DNA of 64,000 nucleotides, from contig OY282383.1 of the NCBI GenBank assembly GCA_958295855.1, forward strand, positions 2,212,481-2,276,480, read 5' to 3'. The position numbers and the translations under genes were made by a program. The stretch is from an uncultured Poribacteria bacterium (GTDB taxonomy: Bacteria > Poribacteria > WGA-4E > WGA-3G). Every line of letters begins with the position of its first letter. The first letter of the stretch is position 1. This document shows positions 34,772 to 43,270 of the stretch, in pieces. Below the pieces are notes generated by a model. The model did no database searches. It had not been told where the DNA came from and saw only the letters and a program-made list of their open reading frames with translations.

Positions 34772-35081
34772 TTAACGTCTCCGTCAGTGCCGCTATTTCC
34801 GGACACTTCTACTGTCTAAAGCATGTTCTCGACAATGCCAGTGTTTTGTCCAAGACACCGTTTATTATACCCTATCCGGCGCGAGAATACCACAATTTCC
34901 CGGTTGCTTACGAATGTGCCATTGCCAACCGTTGTTCCAGCAAGTGATGCTCCCGCCTTCACAAATTGCTTCCCACTCACTATTGCGCGGTGTCAGCAGG
35001 GCATGGGCTGTCACGCCGTTTTCAAACTAACATTTTGGTGCCCCCAACAAGTTGGAACATTCAAAGGGATCCTGAATTTCT
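34772..35081. other. Spacer with captured Gfo/Idh gene fragment
   Basis: The interval holds a promoter-like TATAAT (34869-34864) and from about 34905 to 35027 a nearly exact copy of part of the Gfo/Idh gene (36266-36388). It lies between two duplicated array blocks. No intact gene is seen. Confidence 0.75.
34905..35027 (-). pseudogene. Fragment of Gfo/Idh oxidoreductase gene
   Basis: About 120 bp running from TTGCTTACGAATGTGCCATT to CACGCCGTTTTCAAACT is identical or nearly identical to 36266-36388 inside the intact gene 35986-37068. It is a by-product of segmental duplication. Confidence 0.85.
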
Positions 35082-35450
35082 CTATTCAGCAGGCTCTCGC
35101 AAATTGGCGGGAGGCGGTACAGCAAAAGGAAGCCCCTTCGCTTGTGCCTCCATCATTCGGTTATACCACGTTGCCCACTCCCGATTGATTTGGGCTAAAG
35201 CCTCAGCCCTGACTTCAGCCCTGATCTCAGCCCTGACTTCAGCCTTGACCTCAGCCCTGACTTCAGCCCTGACCTCAGCCTTGACTTCAGCCCTGAGCTT
35301 GGCGACGGCTTCAGCGACGACTTGCTCGAGATGGGCCTCCTGTCTTCTCTTATACAGATTCCAGAGTACCATAACAATAGATCCTCCTATGGGGCCCTGA
35401 ATTTCCCTATTCAGCCGGCTCTCGCAAGTTGGCGGGAGTCGGCTCATCAA
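35082..35450 (-). CDS. Truncated membrane/coiled-coil protein, array copy 3
   Basis: 122-codon frame of the same truncated form as 33982-34290: out-of-frame start, then IGGSIVMVLWNLYKRRQ, then eight four-residue repeats with valine in place of glycine (RAEVKAEVRAE...), then the family tail. The valine form has diverged from the glycine form by a single repeated codon change that has spread through all units. Probably not a full-function gene. Confidence 0.5.
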   Translation of the reverse strand: MMSRLPPTCESRLNREIQGPIGGSIVMVLWNLYKRRQEAHLEQVVAEAVAKLRAEVKAEVRAEVRAEVKAEVRAEIRAEVRAEALAQINREWATWYNRMMEAQAKGLPFAVPPPANLREPAE

Positions 35451-35847
35451 AGGGAAGCCCCTTCGCTTGTGCCTCCATCATTCGGTTATACCACGTTGTC
35501 CACTCCCGATTGGATTGCGCTAAAGCCTCAGCCCTGCCCTCAGCCCTGGCCTTGGCGACGACTTGCTCGAGATGAGCCTCCTGTCTTCTCTTATACAGAT
35601 TCCAGAGTACCATAACAATAGATCCTCCTATTTCAAAAGTGAAAGTCAAGAAGATTGCCACTGGAATGAAGGTCGAAACATGCTCAACAATAGCTATGAG
35701 CGTCTCAACTGAACTTTCTCTGCCTTGGGCAAGCTCGTGTTTGCCTACAACGACAGCATAGCTACCTACCACAACGATAAAAAAGATAAAGTCTGGTAGG
35801 AGTGTTTTCTGTGCGAAACTAAATATCGGCACCCTTTTATTTTGCAT
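35407..35847 (-). CDS. Small membrane protein with GRxE repeat, full copy B
   Basis: 146 residues, identical to copy A over the membrane part (MQNKRVPIFSFAQKTLLPDF...) but with only two repeat units. It carries the same tail (EWTTWYNRMMEAQAKGLPFD). Its upstream region duplicates that of copy A, including the TATAAT box (35945-35940). The near-identity of A and B against very different repeat numbers points to recent duplication and slippage. Confidence 0.7.
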   Translation of the reverse strand: MQNKRVPIFSFAQKTLLPDFIFFIVVVGSYAVVVGKHELAQGRESSVETLIAIVEHVSTFIPVAIFLTFTFEIGGSIVMVLWNLYKRRQEAHLEQVVAKARAEGRAEALAQSNREWTTWYNRMMEAQAKGLPFDEPTPANLREPAE

Positions 35848-35985
35848 TTAACGTCTCCGTCAGTGCCGCTATGTCCGGACACTCCTACTGTCTAAAGCAT
35901 GTTCTCGACAGTGCCAGTGTTTTGTCCAAGATACCGTTTATTATACCCTATCCGGCGCGAGAATACCATAATTTTCCGGATAGGG

Positions 35986-37068
35986 CTACTCGGTTTTCGG
36001 ATGTCTCGCCGTTGGATGCCTTTGTAAACGCACCTTTGAACCTGTCATGGGAAGCGCAATCCGTGCGCCATTATGCAAATGTGATTCAATCACGCCAAAA
36101 ATCAGTTCTGTGCTTGCATAAGCGCACCGCACCCCGCCGCGCGTCGGTTGCCCCGTATCTAAGGCATGAACCAGGTCTTTAATCAGATGTGCTGTACTAC
36201 TGGCACGTTCAAACGCAGGAAAGGTTTCCGGTACCCTACAGGTGCGCCAGCCGGGCACCTCCTGTTGCTTACGAATGTGCCATTGCCAACCGTTGTTCCA
36301 GCAAGTGATGCTCCCGCCTTCACAAATTGCTTCCCACTCACTATTGCGCGGTGTCAGCAGGGCATGGGCTGTCACGCCGTTTTCAAACTGGATTGTGCCG
36401 CCGCCTGCCGGGTCTTCCCGCAGAACGTCGCCGTCCATAATCCTGTCCCCTGCCGGTAGGTAGCCGCCAGAAATCCAACTTGCCGGCTGATCGCTGTTCA
36501 AGCGCAAAATGAGGTCAAAGTTATGGCTCGCTGTGTTGAAAAGGGTGCCATTTGAATAGATTATCAGCGTTCGCAGCCGACCGAGTTCGCCGCTATCAAT
36601 GACCTCCTTCATCTTATCAAAGCCAGTGTGCCAACGGCGGTTTGTACCGAGGTTAAAGGCGACTTTGTTTTTTTCAACGGCTTCAACCATCGCTGCCGCT
36701 TCGGCCATAGAAGCCGCCATCGCCTTTTCTGCATAGATGGCTTTCGCACCATGTTCTGCCGCGTAGATAACAATCTCCGCTCGATGCTCCGGTTGCGTCG
36801 CAACGCTAACAATGTCCGGTTGCTCTTTTTCAAGCATTTCCCGATAATCTGTATACTGATTCGATGCCGGCACATTGTAGCGATGCCCAAAGTGCGCCAT
36901 CACTTCTGGACGCAAGTCAGCACAAGCGATAAGATTAACCCGCTCTTCGGCGAAAAAGCCTGCAGCATGCGAATACGGTAACTTAATCGCCTCGTAATCG
37001 GGAACCTCGTTGTCAATAAATGCGCCCATCCGGCTACAGCCGATGACCGCGGCGCGATATGTTTTCAC
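35986..37068 (-). CDS. Gfo/Idh/MocA-family oxidoreductase
   Basis: 360 residues starting at a GTG (37068) with GGAGGG upstream. Rossmann motif VIGCSRMGAF (near residues 8-17), conserved AIYAEKAMA for the EKP motif (near 112), and a C-terminal substrate domain with NTASHNFDLILRL, which contains the likely catalytic histidine region. An internal segment (36266-36388) is the source of the fragment at 34905-35027. The gene lies 12 bp downstream of the SGNH hydrolase, so both form one operon. Sugar or cyclitol metabolism is likely. Confidence 0.88.
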   Translation of the reverse strand: MKTYRAAVIGCSRMGAFIDNEVPDYEAIKLPYSHAAGFFAEERVNLIACADLRPEVMAHFGHRYNVPASNQYTDYREMLEKEQPDIVSVATQPEHRAEIVIYAAEHGAKAIYAEKAMAASMAEAAAMVEAVEKNKVAFNLGTNRRWHTGFDKMKEVIDSGELGRLRTLIIYSNGTLFNTASHNFDLILRLNSDQPASWISGGYLPAGDRIMDGDVLREDPAGGGTIQFENGVTAHALLTPRNSEWEAICEGGSITCWNNGWQWHIRKQQEVPGWRTCRVPETFPAFERASSTAHLIKDLVHALDTGQPTRGGVRCAYASTELIFGVIESHLHNGARIALPMTGSKVRLQRHPTARHPKTE

Positions 37069-37080
37069 CGGTATCCCTCC

Positions 37081-38067
37081 TTAGACAAAAAATTTGTCAG
37101 CCACCTCGGTTATGAAATTCTTGCCCATTGTCCGGTAGCCATCTGCATCCGGATGCAAGTCATCCGGCAGCAGATGCGCGTGGTCCGGACCGAATACGTC
37201 CAAGCCGTTGACGTAATGGACGTTCTTGTCGCCGTGCGTTTGTAGTGCTTCGGCAGCGGCTTGTACCTCTTCACGCATCCCTTTCAGATGGAATCCTACA
37301 GCGTTTGGGCGTTCCTCTCTCGGTGCTGAATAGATGGGGGACATCAACACAAGGGGTGTCTCCGGATGCTTCTCACGTATAATCTGTACTGCGCCGATAA
37401 TTGCAGGACGAAATGCACGCAATCCTAAGCTTGATGCCCCCTGAATGTTGATGCCGACACACATTGACAGGTAATCTGCAGGCAAGTCGCGAATCATCCG
37501 CGCCACCATTGTATCAAGGTGACACTGGCCTCCATAACCGAGACAGGTTAAATTTAATCCCCGTTCGCGTGCGACAATCGCGGGCCACGTCTGTGTAGGG
37601 GAAGCCGCAGCACGACACTGCGTGATAGAACTTCCGTACGTAACCCACCGGTGCCGCGTGTCGGTGAACGGTGCCAACGTTGCACCATCATCTATTGCCA
37701 CGCTACGGAGGTGAAACTGTCCGTATTGCGGCAACCACAACTCAATTAATTTTTCCTGAGCAGACAGGTTTTCAAAAGCGAAGTCGTCTCTACCGGTCAG
37801 AGCAAGCGACGCTACGAATTCACCATCACAACAGAGGTCAAGCATGCCACTTTCGCGTTGCGCAACGATGCTCCCTGTGATGCACGTCGTATTGCTGCGA
37901 AAACTAACGCGCACCCCCGCAGGCATCGCTGCGCGTTCAAGTAACGGCTCCGGAAATAGGCGATGCATCGGGTGCGGGGTTCGCCACGGCATCACCGCAT
38001 CTGCTGTTTTCTGGAGAGAGATAGCCCCTTGCCAGTTCAAGTGCGGATGGTCGGGTTTTAGTTGCAT
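37081..38067 (-). CDS. SGNH/GDSL-type hydrolase with N-terminal beta-domain
   Basis: 328 residues. Residues about 1-135 are a jelly-roll, as in carbohydrate esterase family 2. The esterase core starts at WVTYGSSITQ (nucleophile serine), followed by GYGGQCHLD (glycine), VGINIQG (asparagine) and DDLHPDADG (Asp/His). Such enzymes remove acyl groups from sugars or glycans. AAGGAAACC lies before the ATG. It precedes the Gfo/Idh gene by 12 bp. No signal peptide is visible. Substrate unknown. Confidence 0.9.
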   Translation of the reverse strand: MQLKPDHPHLNWQGAISLQKTADAVMPWRTPHPMHRLFPEPLLERAAMPAGVRVSFRSNTTCITGSIVAQRESGMLDLCCDGEFVASLALTGRDDFAFENLSAQEKLIELWLPQYGQFHLRSVAIDDGATLAPFTDTRHRWVTYGSSITQCRAAASPTQTWPAIVARERGLNLTCLGYGGQCHLDTMVARMIRDLPADYLSMCVGINIQGASSLGLRAFRPAIIGAVQIIREKHPETPLVLMSPIYSAPREERPNAVGFHLKGMREEVQAAAEALQTHGDKNVHYVNGLDVFGPDHAHLLPDDLHPDADGYRTMGKNFITEVADKFFV

Positions 38068-38193
38068 TGTAGGTTTCCTTTCGTTTTGGCTAGGGGCGTG
38101 CCCTGCGGCACCGCCCTAACAAGCACTGTTTTCACACCACTATGGCAAGGGCTCCGTGCCTCGCCATGTTTGCCTCGCCCCACGCGCGGCTTG

Positions 38194-39006
38194 TTACATT
38201 GCATCCACAACTGCGCGAAGCTGCCGCACACCTTCTAACATTTGCTCTGGGGTTCCCCAGTGCTCAATGCTCGCTGCGCCGGTAAATCCATCTTCAACTA
38301 GTGTTTCTAACACCTGTTCATAGTGCAATGTTGTTTCACCGATCGGATTTAGGTTTTTCTCACGATTCGGTTTGATATGCACATGCCGCACGAGTCCCTT
38401 AATATGGGCATAACCCTCCGGCAATGGATTTTCGCCACAATGTAACCCGTTATTGACATCCCAACACGAAGTGAGTGCGGGACTATTTCCAAGGGCATTG
38501 ATGACAGCCCGGGTCTCTTCGCAAGTTCCGGCAAGACACGCGCTTTCGTTTTCAAAAGCGAGGGTAACGTTCGCACTTTCCGCAATTGGGACTACGGGGG
38601 CGAGTTTTTCCACAATGCGCCCCATATAGTCGTTAATATCCGGGCGCGCTGCACCTTTAATCCTTCGATGCGGATTCCAAAATGTGAAGCCTCGAATTAT
38701 CTGCGTCTCATAAGCATGGGCCAGTTCAACCATCCGGTCGAAGTGCCGCAGGTGTTGTTCCCATTCCTGCGGATTGTCGATCGCACACTTGCCAAACGGT
38801 GAACCAATACTGGCGACACGGACATTGTAAGCACGCAACACATCTTGGACGCGTTTGACATCGTTGTCGTCAATTTCAGTTACGTGTTTGCCCCAAATGC
38901 CACCGCGCACTTCCACGGTAGTGGCACCGGCTTCAACGCCGAGTTTAACGGCTTCCTCAAAATCTATTTTGGACACTTCATCAGCAAAAAAACAGACATC
39001 AATCAT
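38194..39006 (-). CDS. Sugar-phosphate isomerase/epimerase (TIM-barrel, AP-endonuclease-2 superfamily)
   Basis: 270 residues, normal size. The barrel strands are marked by TTVEVRGGIWG, VASIGSPFG, LAFENESA (metal-binding Glu), SCWDVNNGLH (metal-binding Asp), HVHIKPN and AASIEHWG. The family isomerises or dehydrates sugars and cyclitols. A Shine-Dalgarno AGGAAA precedes the ATG. It fits the neighbouring carbohydrate genes; the exact reaction is unknown. Confidence 0.88.
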   Translation of the reverse strand: MIDVCFFADEVSKIDFEEAVKLGVEAGATTVEVRGGIWGKHVTEIDDNDVKRVQDVLRAYNVRVASIGSPFGKCAIDNPQEWEQHLRHFDRMVELAHAYETQIIRGFTFWNPHRRIKGAARPDINDYMGRIVEKLAPVVPIAESANVTLAFENESACLAGTCEETRAVINALGNSPALTSCWDVNNGLHCGENPLPEGYAHIKGLVRHVHIKPNREKNLNPIGETTLHYEQVLETLVEDGFTGAASIEHWGTPEQMLEGVRQLRAVVDAM

Positions 39007-39022
39007 TTTAAATTTCCTGAAT

Positions 39023-39130
39023 GGTCACGGCACGCGGAGCGTGCCTACTACTTTTGGTCAACGGGTCACGGCACGCGGAGCGTGCCTACTACTTTTGGTC
39101 ACGGCACGCGGAGCGTGCCTACTACTTTAG
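39023..39130. repeat. Threefold tandem palindromic repeat
   Basis: Three copies of GGTCACGGCACGCGGAGCGTGCCTACTACTTT (from 39023, 39064 and 39098), each with palindrome GGCACGC/GCGTGCC. The third copy contains the stop codon of the DUF1156 methylase. A degenerate fourth member is at 25056-25094. Confidence 0.9.
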
Positions 39131-41911
39131 TCTCATCTGGTGTGGGGCACCCATCGCGGCAGAGATATACGGCCACTCTGTCACGAGGTTGTTGTACGCC
39201 GCAGCACTCGACGCATCGCCACGCACCTCATAGTACGCATACAAGACGCGCGCCAAACGTTTCGCAGACTCTGAATCGCGCATCGCACGCGCAACACCAG
39301 CACAGCCCAAAATACCACCGCTGTGCTCTACGCCAGAAAGATGCCACATCATCCGCAGACACCCCTCCCACGCTGTCATTTCTGCGCGATTGTCACGCTC
39401 AGCGTATTCTTCAGCTCGCAACAGCCGAACCTTGCCGCGTGACGCAATGAGCACTCTGTCGTGCAACGCGGCGATGTCTACATCTTTCGCTTTTGAAAGG
39501 CCCTCTGCATCCCCGAAGTTGCCCGCCATGTAACCGTGCTGCCGCAGCCACGTCAAACAGAACTGACTCTCCGCATCTAGCTCGCCTGTCTCTTTTTCAT
39601 GGTAGGCGGTGATTTCGTTGTTGATGTGCATGAGTGCCTCGCGGATTGGCACGATCTCACCACTGATTCGCATCACCTTGCTGTAGCGGGAGTAAACCTC
39701 CATGCCGGGGCCGATGGCGGCTTGTGCTAAATCAACCGGTCTGATGTTTGTGATGCGCGTGAGTCTGTCAAGCGCGGGTGGCATCTCTTTTTTCAGTGCT
39801 TGTAGAAATTCGTTGCGGGTTATAGTGGGGGCATCCTCAGGGCGCGGCCGGCACACTAACACAATAGAGGATGCGAGTGCGTTTCTCTGCCCATAAAAAC
39901 CAGTAGTCTGCTCTGTGCGCATGGGCCAAGTGCCGATTATTTTAAAGCCTGCGTCCACGATTGCCGTGAGCATTGTCTCCCAACCGGTGGAAGTTTTTCC
40001 ATCCTGTTCCGCTTCTTGCTGTTTGTAGGCGTAAAAGATGGAAGAGGGGAACTCGTCTGAGCAGTGTTGCCGCATCCGCAGCAGGGCTTTGCCAAGTAAT
40101 TCCTCAAACCGCTTTTGTGAATTATCAAATCGTGCCGGAATGGCGACTATCTCTTCTTCCTTGGGCGTCATCATGCCGGCAAACAGGTCTGGATAGACAT
40201 CACGAAGCAAGGGGCGTATCCAGACATAGAAGAAGTCGGAGAGATCTGCGTAGTCAATGTTATCGTAATAGGGCGGGTCTGTAATAAAAACGGGCCTATC
40301 CTGAGCATGCGGTGTCGTACATACATCCGCCTGATACGCTTCTCCAATGTTTGCTGAGACAGGCAAATTCTCAACAACCCTTGCAATCCACGCTATCTGC
40401 GCCATCCAGTTTTGTGTTGAGTTAGAGAACGGATTCACCTCGGCGAAGTCCCACGTCATTGGAAGGGCTTGGCGTGCAAAAACCGTCCGGATCTCGCCTC
40501 GGTTTCCCCACAAGGTGAAACGACAACCGCTCTCAGCAGTTCTGCCGATAGCGAGGGACAGGTAAGTGCAAACCGAATCGGTGTATCTTTTTTCCGCACC
40601 ATCCTGGGTAATCTGATTGCGAACCTCCGATAGCAGGTCGCTGAAGGTAGTTAGTGCCGTGAGTTGACGTTCAGTGAAGAGTTGATGCCACTGGGTAATT
40701 CCATACCCGCGGCCACTTACCAAAGTTGGATTATTGGGCATTGCCGGCCGAGGTTTCCACTCGGGTTTTGCCGATAGAGAAACGCGGGTATGCCTATCGG
40801 TTGGGGGTAGAAAAAGTTTCTGCCGGTCACCTTCGGCAACTATCGCTGTCAGTATCTCTCTTATCTTGCCCGCTTTTGCTTGCTCTCGAACATAAGGCAA
40901 CTTGACAGCAGTACCGCACGCAAAGCAGTAGGCATCTGTGCGGCTGACTGTAGACTTCGGCACGCCTTCAGTATCGGTTTGCACGACCCATGAAATCGTG
41001 TTGGATTCCCGGTCAACAACCGGCTTTGTCCAATACTCGTTTCCCTTCTTTTTTGACAACTGAAAAGTTTTCATTAGGGGCATGTGGAGTCCACACGCAG
41101 GGTTGATACAGGGGATCGTGCGCGCCCAGAGCCATGCCACAACCGTGGCAGTTATACCTGTGGGCAATTCCACGGGTGGGTAGAGATGTCCGATGCGTTT
41201 GTGTGCCTGCTCACGCATCCACGCTCCATAGTAGCGGATGTCGGATGCCAAGCCTGCGGTGCCTTTCCACGGCACACGCGTTTTCGTTTTACCTGTGCCG
41301 GTGAACATTCCCATCGGGTCGGCATCAGGATGGACCGGTTTCTGATTGTGAAACGTCGGCGGCAATTCAATCATCGCCTTGTTGAGCAGTACAGGCAGCG
41401 GATTCAGATCCGAGGCGCGTGCGCGTAATCCCAGGCGTTGTGCCTCAAGCGGGATGGAGCCGCCCCCACAAAACGGATCATAGATTGCGGGGCAATGGTC
41501 GCGGAGGTATTGTAGGACTGCATCGGGATTGTTTTCAAACCGCTGGCGACAATCCGTTAGGTCTTCGGCGTTGTTGCGTGCGACAGAGATGGCAATCTCG
41601 CGGCGTGCCTCTGCCAAGAGGTTTTCGTCGGTGCTATTTTTCCAGATGACAAGTCGCCGGAGGAGGCGATGGAGTCGGTTTCGTTCTGCGTTCTGTTCGG
41701 GTTCGGTTGGGAATTCGTCTTTGCATTCGGAGGGATCGTCCACCATGCTGGCGAAGATAACGGCGCGGCATGCGGCGAGGGGGCGGCGTGCCCAGTAGCG
41801 GTGGAGTGTTGAGGGGTGGCCATGCGTCAGCGAAGCGTCTTTTGCAGACTCGTAGTTGATAGCTTGGAGGGGTATATTTACCTCAATGAGTTTTTTGCGG
41901 TAAGTTGTCAT
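39122..41911 (-). CDS. DUF1156 adenine-specific DNA methyltransferase with zinc ribbon
   Basis: 929 residues. The N-terminus is the DUF1156 domain (YRKKLIEVNIPLQAINYESA, residues about 3-90, with HPSTLHRYWARRPLAACRAV). The SAM-binding motif I is YDPFCGGGSIPLEAQRLG (near 143), the catalytic motif IV is ITDPPYYDN (near 537), and a zinc-ribbon-like set of cysteines appears in CINPACGL and CFACG. Related COG1743 genes usually lie next to a DUF499 ATPase and other defence genes; none is here, so this is a solitary methylase. The last codons and stop lie in a palindromic repeat. Confidence 0.9.
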   Translation of the reverse strand: MTTYRKKLIEVNIPLQAINYESAKDASLTHGHPSTLHRYWARRPLAACRAVIFASMVDDPSECKDEFPTEPEQNAERNRLHRLLRRLVIWKNSTDENLLAEARREIAISVARNNAEDLTDCRQRFENNPDAVLQYLRDHCPAIYDPFCGGGSIPLEAQRLGLRARASDLNPLPVLLNKAMIELPPTFHNQKPVHPDADPMGMFTGTGKTKTRVPWKGTAGLASDIRYYGAWMREQAHKRIGHLYPPVELPTGITATVVAWLWARTIPCINPACGLHMPLMKTFQLSKKKGNEYWTKPVVDRESNTISWVVQTDTEGVPKSTVSRTDAYCFACGTAVKLPYVREQAKAGKIREILTAIVAEGDRQKLFLPPTDRHTRVSLSAKPEWKPRPAMPNNPTLVSGRGYGITQWHQLFTERQLTALTTFSDLLSEVRNQITQDGAEKRYTDSVCTYLSLAIGRTAESGCRFTLWGNRGEIRTVFARQALPMTWDFAEVNPFSNSTQNWMAQIAWIARVVENLPVSANIGEAYQADVCTTPHAQDRPVFITDPPYYDNIDYADLSDFFYVWIRPLLRDVYPDLFAGMMTPKEEEIVAIPARFDNSQKRFEELLGKALLRMRQHCSDEFPSSIFYAYKQQEAEQDGKTSTGWETMLTAIVDAGFKIIGTWPMRTEQTTGFYGQRNALASSIVLVCRPRPEDAPTITRNEFLQALKKEMPPALDRLTRITNIRPVDLAQAAIGPGMEVYSRYSKVMRISGEIVPIREALMHINNEITAYHEKETGELDAESQFCLTWLRQHGYMAGNFGDAEGLSKAKDVDIAALHDRVLIASRGKVRLLRAEEYAERDNRAEMTAWEGCLRMMWHLSGVEHSGGILGCAGVARAMRDSESAKRLARVLYAYYEVRGDASSAAAYNNLVTEWPYISAAMGAPHQMRLK

Positions 41912-41955
41912 AGTGCTTTTTCATATTACATATCAGACGTGTCAGACGCGGACAG

Positions 41956-42043
41956 GCAGTTACCCCGCTTTGCGGGGAAACATACAGATACCTTAACCCT
42001 CAAGGCCGTTCTTTTTGGAGGCGCGCTTTCCGAAGCGCGCCTC
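41956..42043. repeat. GTAT-hairpin element and a second palindrome
   Basis: Core CCCCGC-TTT-GCGGGG bounded by AGTTA and CATAC at 41956-41986. A separate stem AGGCGCGCTT/AAGCGCGCCT with loop TCCG lies at 42017-42043. Both are between the DUF1156 and BMP genes, in a spacer of about 155 bp; neither is followed by a T-run on the transcribed strand. Confidence 0.8.
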
Positions 42044-42067
42044 GCAGGGTCAGAGCAACTACTTGCC

Positions 42068-43081
42068 CTACTCCGTTTCGCTGAAATCAATTTGCGGCAC
42101 CTTCAACTCGCCGGCAAGGATTTTTGCCTTTGCCTCCGCCACCTTTTTTTGTACCGCTTCAGGCACCTTATCTTTCAATTTCGGGTTATAGAGCATGGAG
42201 ATTTCGCCCTCGGTTGACATCGTGACAACATAAGGCTGAGGTTTAAAAGTGCCTTCTTTCACATGTTTGGCAACCCTCACAAACGCGTGTGGGGTAATCA
42301 CAGCGCTGGCAAGCACCGCTGTCGGGGAAACTGGACTCTGGTCCCGGTTAGAACCGAAGGCGTAGGCGCCCTTTCCGGAGGCTCGTGCGGTTTCTACAGC
42401 ATCAAAAACGCCACGGTCGCCCGCGTCCGAATTAGGAAAGATAAAGTCGATGCCCTCATTAATTTGTGCGAGCGCGAGTTCCTTCGCCTTACCGCTGTCC
42501 TCCCAATTTCCGACATAAGCACGGCGGACCTCTGCATCCGCGTTAACGCTTTTTACGCCGCCTTCAAACGCCATAAACGTGCTATTGACAGACGGGATGC
42601 TCTGCCCGCCGATAACACCGACTTTGTTCGTTTGCGTCATCATGCCTGCCATAATGCCCAAAAGGTAGGTTGCCTGTTCAATCCGAAAGTTGATAGGCGC
42701 GATATTCTCCGTAATGGTGCCACCGGAAGTGGTAATAAAAATCGTTTCAGGAAAATCCGGTGCCACAGCCTTCGCTGGATCTTGATACTCATATCCATGC
42801 CCGAAGATGAGGTGATACCCATCCAACGCATAAGCACGGAAGTGTTCCTCCTGCTCAGTTGGGGTTCGGCTTTCAACGTGACTAATTTTTGCACCCAGTT
42901 CCTTTTCAATCGCTTTGAGGCCGTCGTATGCCAAAGCGTTCCAGCCTGCATCGCTGATAGATGCTGGCAGCAGCATCGCGACTTTAAATTTTTCATGCCC
43001 TTTTGCGTCAAGTGCTGTGTTGCCAGCCAGCATGATTCCAATAGTGAGAAGACATAAGACTCTCGCATAAATCTGTTTCAT
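42068..43081 (-). CDS. BMP-family ABC transporter substrate-binding protein
   Basis: 337 residues. An N-terminal signal peptide (CLLTIGIMLAGNTALDAKG) has no lipobox cysteine, so the protein is periplasmic. The body is that of the PnrA/Med/BMP family: VAMLLPASISDAGWNALAYDG, ENIAPINFRIEQATYLLGIMAG, NKVGVIGGQSIPSV and AQINEGIDFIFPNSDAGDRG. Characterised relatives bind purine nucleosides. It should feed the ATPase/permease genes at 47700-51839, though it is on the other strand and separated by other genes. Confidence 0.9.
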   Translation of the reverse strand: MKQIYARVLCLLTIGIMLAGNTALDAKGHEKFKVAMLLPASISDAGWNALAYDGLKAIEKELGAKISHVESRTPTEQEEHFRAYALDGYHLIFGHGYEYQDPAKAVAPDFPETIFITTSGGTITENIAPINFRIEQATYLLGIMAGMMTQTNKVGVIGGQSIPSVNSTFMAFEGGVKSVNADAEVRRAYVGNWEDSGKAKELALAQINEGIDFIFPNSDAGDRGVFDAVETARASGKGAYAFGSNRDQSPVSPTAVLASAVITPHAFVRVAKHVKEGTFKPQPYVVTMSTEGEISMLYNPKLKDKVPEAVQKKVAEAKAKILAGELKVPQIDFSETE

Positions 43082-43117
43082 AAAAATATTTTTCCTCCGT
43101 TGTTAAGGTATTTGGAT

Positions 43118-43146
43118 AGTATAGCATATTTGCGAGAAAAATGTAA
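43118..43146 (-). promoter_or_regulatory. Sigma70-type promoter of the BMP receptor gene
   Basis: Minus strand: -35 TTACAT (43146-43141), 17-nt spacer, -10 TATACT (43123-43118), about 35 nt before the ATG. It is divergent from the promoter at 43208-43236. Confidence 0.5.
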
Positions 43147-43207
43147 AGCGGAAATTGTAAGTGCACATGTCAATAGGTTCTCAACAATTATGGACTTCAC
43201 GATAATA

Positions 43208-43236
43208 TTGACATCCCTCCGGCGATGTGATACAAT
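43208..43236 (+). promoter_or_regulatory. Sigma70-type promoter of the AAA-ATPase pair
   Basis: -35 TTGACA (43208-43213), 17-nt spacer, -10 TACAAT (43231-43236). Strong match, 35 nt before the first ATPase gene and divergent from the BMP gene promoter. Confidence 0.7.
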
Positions 43237-43270
43237 ACATTGAAACTTAACCCCAAGGAGAAAAAGAGAC

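Noticed and set aside
42263..43057. 264-codon plus-strand frame antisense to the BMP receptor gene
   Set aside because: The minus-strand protein is a clear BMP-family member with signal peptide; the plus frame is a by-product of codon usage.
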